Shown here: one piece after another, positions 16,883 to 17,987 of the stretch
How the letters are laid out: each line of letters opens with the position of its first letter
Position numbering within the stretch: the stretch's first letter is position 1
Assembly: GCA_964569795.1 (NCBI GenBank)
Contig: CAZMVB010000049.1
Coordinates: forward strand, 1 to 17,987
Direction of reading: 5' to 3'
Source of the DNA: JAHJDS01 sp964569795
GTDB taxonomy: Bacteria > Desulfobacterota > Desulfarculia > Desulfarculales > JAHJDS01
DNA length: 17,987 nucleotides
Translations under genes and position numbers: made by a program
Notes under the pieces: model-generated
What the model was told of the DNA's origin: nothing
Seen by the model: only the letters and a program-made list of their open reading frames with translations
Databases searched by the model: none

Positions 16883-16922
16883 CCCCGGGGTTTCGTAATT
16901 GTAAACTATACCAAACCCGGGG
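16883..16922. promoter_or_regulatory. long inverted repeat, probable operator (copies 2 and 3)
   Basis: CCCCGGGGTTTCGTA at 16883-16897 and TACCAAACCCGGGG at 16909-16922 are inverted copies, allowing one indel and one mismatch, around an 11-bp AT-rich spacer. The core arms (16888-16897 and 16909-16918) have their centres 21 bp apart, two helical turns, which suits a dimeric regulator on one DNA face. Copy 1 at 16812-16821 is a perfect inverted match of the left core arm (10 of 10) about 76 bp away, so looping is possible. The XRE-cupin protein is the obvious candidate binder. Confidence 0.55.
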
Positions 16923-16931
16923 CCCTGTCAA
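16905..16931 (-). promoter_or_regulatory. probable promoter of the XRE-cupin/liv/BKACE operon
   Basis: On the minus strand, a perfect TTGACA (16931-16926) is followed after 15 bp by TATAGT (16910-16905; five of six match TATAAT). The spacing is shorter than the ideal 17. The -10 and spacer lie inside the right arm of the inverted repeat, so a protein bound there would block RNA polymerase. Transcription would start near 16898, giving a leader of about 125 nt before the regulator ATG. Confidence 0.5.
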
Positions 16932-17028
16932 GACCGTTTTCAAGGCCCAGCCGAAGCCCCGGACAGAGACCGAAGTCGGGTGGCAGAGAACCCTGTCCCG
17001 GCCGCATGGCCCGTTTCCCGGTTTGAGG

Positions 17029-17034
17029 TATAAT
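17029..17034 (+). promoter_or_regulatory. TATAAT, possible -10 box of the Fe-S protein gene
   Basis: A perfect TATAAT stands in GC-rich DNA 79 bp upstream of the Fe-S protein ATG. No sequence close to TTGACA is found 15-18 bp before it, and there is no TGn extension, so only the -10 supports this call. A start near 17041 would fall inside the tandem repeat that follows. Confidence 0.35.
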
Positions 17035-17035
17035 T

Positions 17036-17064
17036 CAAGTCAGGCCCGCCCAAGTCAGGCCGCC
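17036..17064. repeat. tandem direct repeat of 15/14 bp
   Basis: CAAGTCAGGCCCGCC (17036-17050) is followed directly by CAAGTCAGGCCGCC (17051-17064), identical except for one missing C. It begins 2 bp after the TATAAT, where transcription should start. It could be a binding site for a regulator of the Fe-S gene, or a recent slippage duplication. Confidence 0.6.
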
Positions 17065-17112
17065 GGGGTCGGGCCAGGCCAACCATTCACCCCAGAGGGA
17101 GGACCGGTTTTA

Positions 17113-17987
17113 ATGAATCACTTGGCCGATCCCCAAGCCTTCGTCCAGGAGGTCATTCAGGACTTTCTCGCTCGCTCGCCGGAGAACTCCCTGCAAAACG
17201 GGACCAAGGAAAAGGCCTGGGACGATTTTCTGGTCGGATTCTCGGCGGGCGACGACCCCTTGTACCAGGCCTATAAAGAAGAGTACGTCGGGCCCTTTCA
17301 CTGGACGCCCGCGGAGATATTCGACCTGAGCTTTCCCGGGGCGAACGTCTCGGCCGGGGAATTGACGGTGGTGACCTGGATCCTGCCCCAACGGCAGGCC
17401 ACCAAGGTTGACAACCGCCGGGAGAAGACCTATCCGGCCGAACGCTGGGCCCGGGCCCGGATCTTCGGCGAGCAGGCCAACCAGGGACTGAGGCAGCGGC
17501 TGGTTCAGGCCCTGGCCGAACAGGGCGTTTCGGCCCTGGCGCCGCTCCTGTCGCCCCAGTGGTCGATGAAGATGTCGGAGCGGTTCGGGTTCGCCTCGAC
17601 CTGGTCGGAGCGGCACGCCGCCTATGCCGCCGGCCTGGGGACCTTCGGCCTGTGCGACGGGTTGATCACCCCCCGGGGCAAGGCCATGCGGGTCGGTTCG
17701 GTCGTGGCCCGGCTCCGGGTCGAGCCGACCCCCCGACCCTACACCGACCATCACCAGTACTGCCTGTTCTTCAGCCGGGGAATCTGCGGGAAGTGCATCG
17801 ACCGGTGCCCGGCGGGGGCCATCAGCGAGGCGGGCAAGGACAAGCAAAAGTGCCTGGGCCATCTCAAGCCGGGCACGGCCGACTACGTGAAGGCCAATTT
17901 CGGATTCGACGGGTACGGCTGCGGTCTGTGCCAGACCGGCGTGCCCTGCGAATCCCGGATCCCGATCGATGAGGGGTCGGCCTCCCG
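17113..17987 (+). CDS. QueG-like 4Fe-4S protein (epoxyqueuosine reductase/reductive dehalogenase type), 3'-truncated
   Basis: An open frame runs from ATG 17113 to the right edge (291 complete codons) without a stop. The N-terminal part resembles the catalytic region of epoxyqueuosine reductase (SERHAAYAAGLGTFGLCDGL). It is followed by a bacterial-ferredoxin-like segment with eight cysteines: C217, C225, C228, C232 (ICGKCIDRCP), C247, C270, C273 and C279 (GCGLCQTGVPC). These suffice for two 4Fe-4S clusters. The spacing before the second cysteine is seven residues, not two as in QueG, and the last motif is CxxCx5C without the usual CP. It is therefore probably a paralogue and not the tRNA-modifying QueG. 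The family uses cobalamin, but no cobalamin contact can be confirmed here. GAGGGAGGA lies 9 bp before the ATG. It is divergent from the cupin regulator, which may control it too. Confidence 0.85.
   Translation, partial: MNHLADPQAFVQEVIQDFLARSPENSLQNGTKEKAWDDFLVGFSAGDDPLYQAYKEEYVGPFHWTPAEIFDLSFPGANVSAGELTVVTWILPQRQATKVDNRREKTYPAERWARARIFGEQANQGLRQRLVQALAEQGVSALAPLLSPQWSMKMSERFGFASTWSERHAAYAAGLGTFGLCDGLITPRGKAMRVGSVVARLRVEPTPRPYTDHHQYCLFFSRGICGKCIDRCPAGAISEAGKDKQKCLGHLKPGTADYVKANFGFDGYGCGLCQTGVPCESRIPIDEGSAS

Larger units (their letters stand above)
16773..17112. other. divergent intergenic regulatory region
   Basis: These 340 bp separate the minus-strand operon from the plus-strand Fe-S protein gene. 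No coding sequence is evident. Bases about 16800-16915 are AT-rich, in sharp contrast to the rest of the window, and carry the operator-like repeats and promoter hexamers listed separately. The right part, to 17112, is GC-rich. It holds a TATAAT, a tandem repeat and the ribosome-binding site GAGGGAGGA (17095-17103) of the next gene. A 12-bp direct repeat, CCCTGTCCCGGC, occurs at 16779-16790 and 16991-17002; it may be chance. Confidence 0.8.

Noticed and set aside
16779..17002. 12-bp direct repeat CCCTGTCCCGGC at 16779-16790 and 16991-17002 as a regulatory pair
   Set aside because: One copy overlaps the regulator's leader near its ribosome-binding site and the other lies in plain GC-rich DNA; there is no symmetry or promoter relation, so chance is likely.
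17110..17862. Minus-strand frame of 250 codons opposite the right-hand Fe-S gene
   Set aside because: The plus strand carries eight well-placed cysteines, a ribosome-binding site and QueG-like text; the antisense translation has no domain.
17113..17987. Calling the Fe-S protein queG
   Set aside because: Cysteine spacing differs from QueG at both ends and no queuosine genes are nearby; only a QueG-like label is justified.

Overview
The window is a gene-dense, GC-rich stretch (strong G/C bias at third codon positions, short intergenic gaps, GTG starts, GTGA gene overlaps) from a bacterial chromosome. The gene content is a UbiD-type decarboxylase, an acyl-CoA ligase, an acyl-CoA dehydrogenase, a BKACE enzyme, a branched-chain-amino-acid-type (HAAT) ABC transporter and an Fe-S protein of the QueG/reductive-dehalogenase type. 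This suggests an anaerobic organic-acid degrader, most likely a high-GC Desulfobacterota (former Deltaproteobacteria). That assignment is an inference from gene content and base composition, not from a marker gene.

Layout. (1) Bases 1-8589, plus strand: a compact set of six genes: MmgE/PrpD-family protein (5' end cut by the window), AMP-forming acyl-CoA synthetase, UbiD-family decarboxylase, MFS transporter, acyl-CoA dehydrogenase, and a soluble flavoprotein of the succinate dehydrogenase/fumarate reductase/NadB fold. Gaps are 3-35 bp, so they are probably one operon whose promoter lies upstream. (2) Bases 8609-16772, minus strand, read from right to left: an XRE-cupin regulator, a 3-hydroxyacyl-CoA dehydrogenase-like enzyme, LivH, LivM, LivG, LivF, the periplasmic binding protein, an extended SDR epimerase/dehydrogenase, and a BKACE (DUF849) beta-keto acid cleavage enzyme. 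The two operons converge, with only 19 bp between stop codons. (3) Bases 16773-17112: a divergent regulatory region with an AT-rich island, repeated operator-like sequences and promoter-like hexamers. (4) From 17113 to the right edge, plus strand: a truncated two-cluster 4Fe-4S protein related to epoxyqueuosine reductase.

How the genes may work together. The minus-strand operon looks like a complete import-and-catabolism unit. The ABC transporter brings in a small carboxylate. One of two NAD-dependent dehydrogenases (HAD-like or SDR) oxidises a beta-hydroxy group to a beta-keto acid, and BKACE splits this with acetyl-CoA into acetoacetate plus a new acyl-CoA. The cupin regulator may sense the substrate and bind the repeats next to its own promoter. 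The plus-strand operon combines a possible dehydratase or decarboxylase (MmgE/PrpD), a prenylated-FMN decarboxylase, a CoA ligase, an acyl-CoA dehydrogenase and a flavoprotein that has lost catalytic residues of fumarate reductases. It looks like a pathway for an unsaturated or aromatic carboxylic acid, but its substrate cannot be read from sequence. No RNA genes, insertion sequences, CRISPR arrays or prophage genes were seen.
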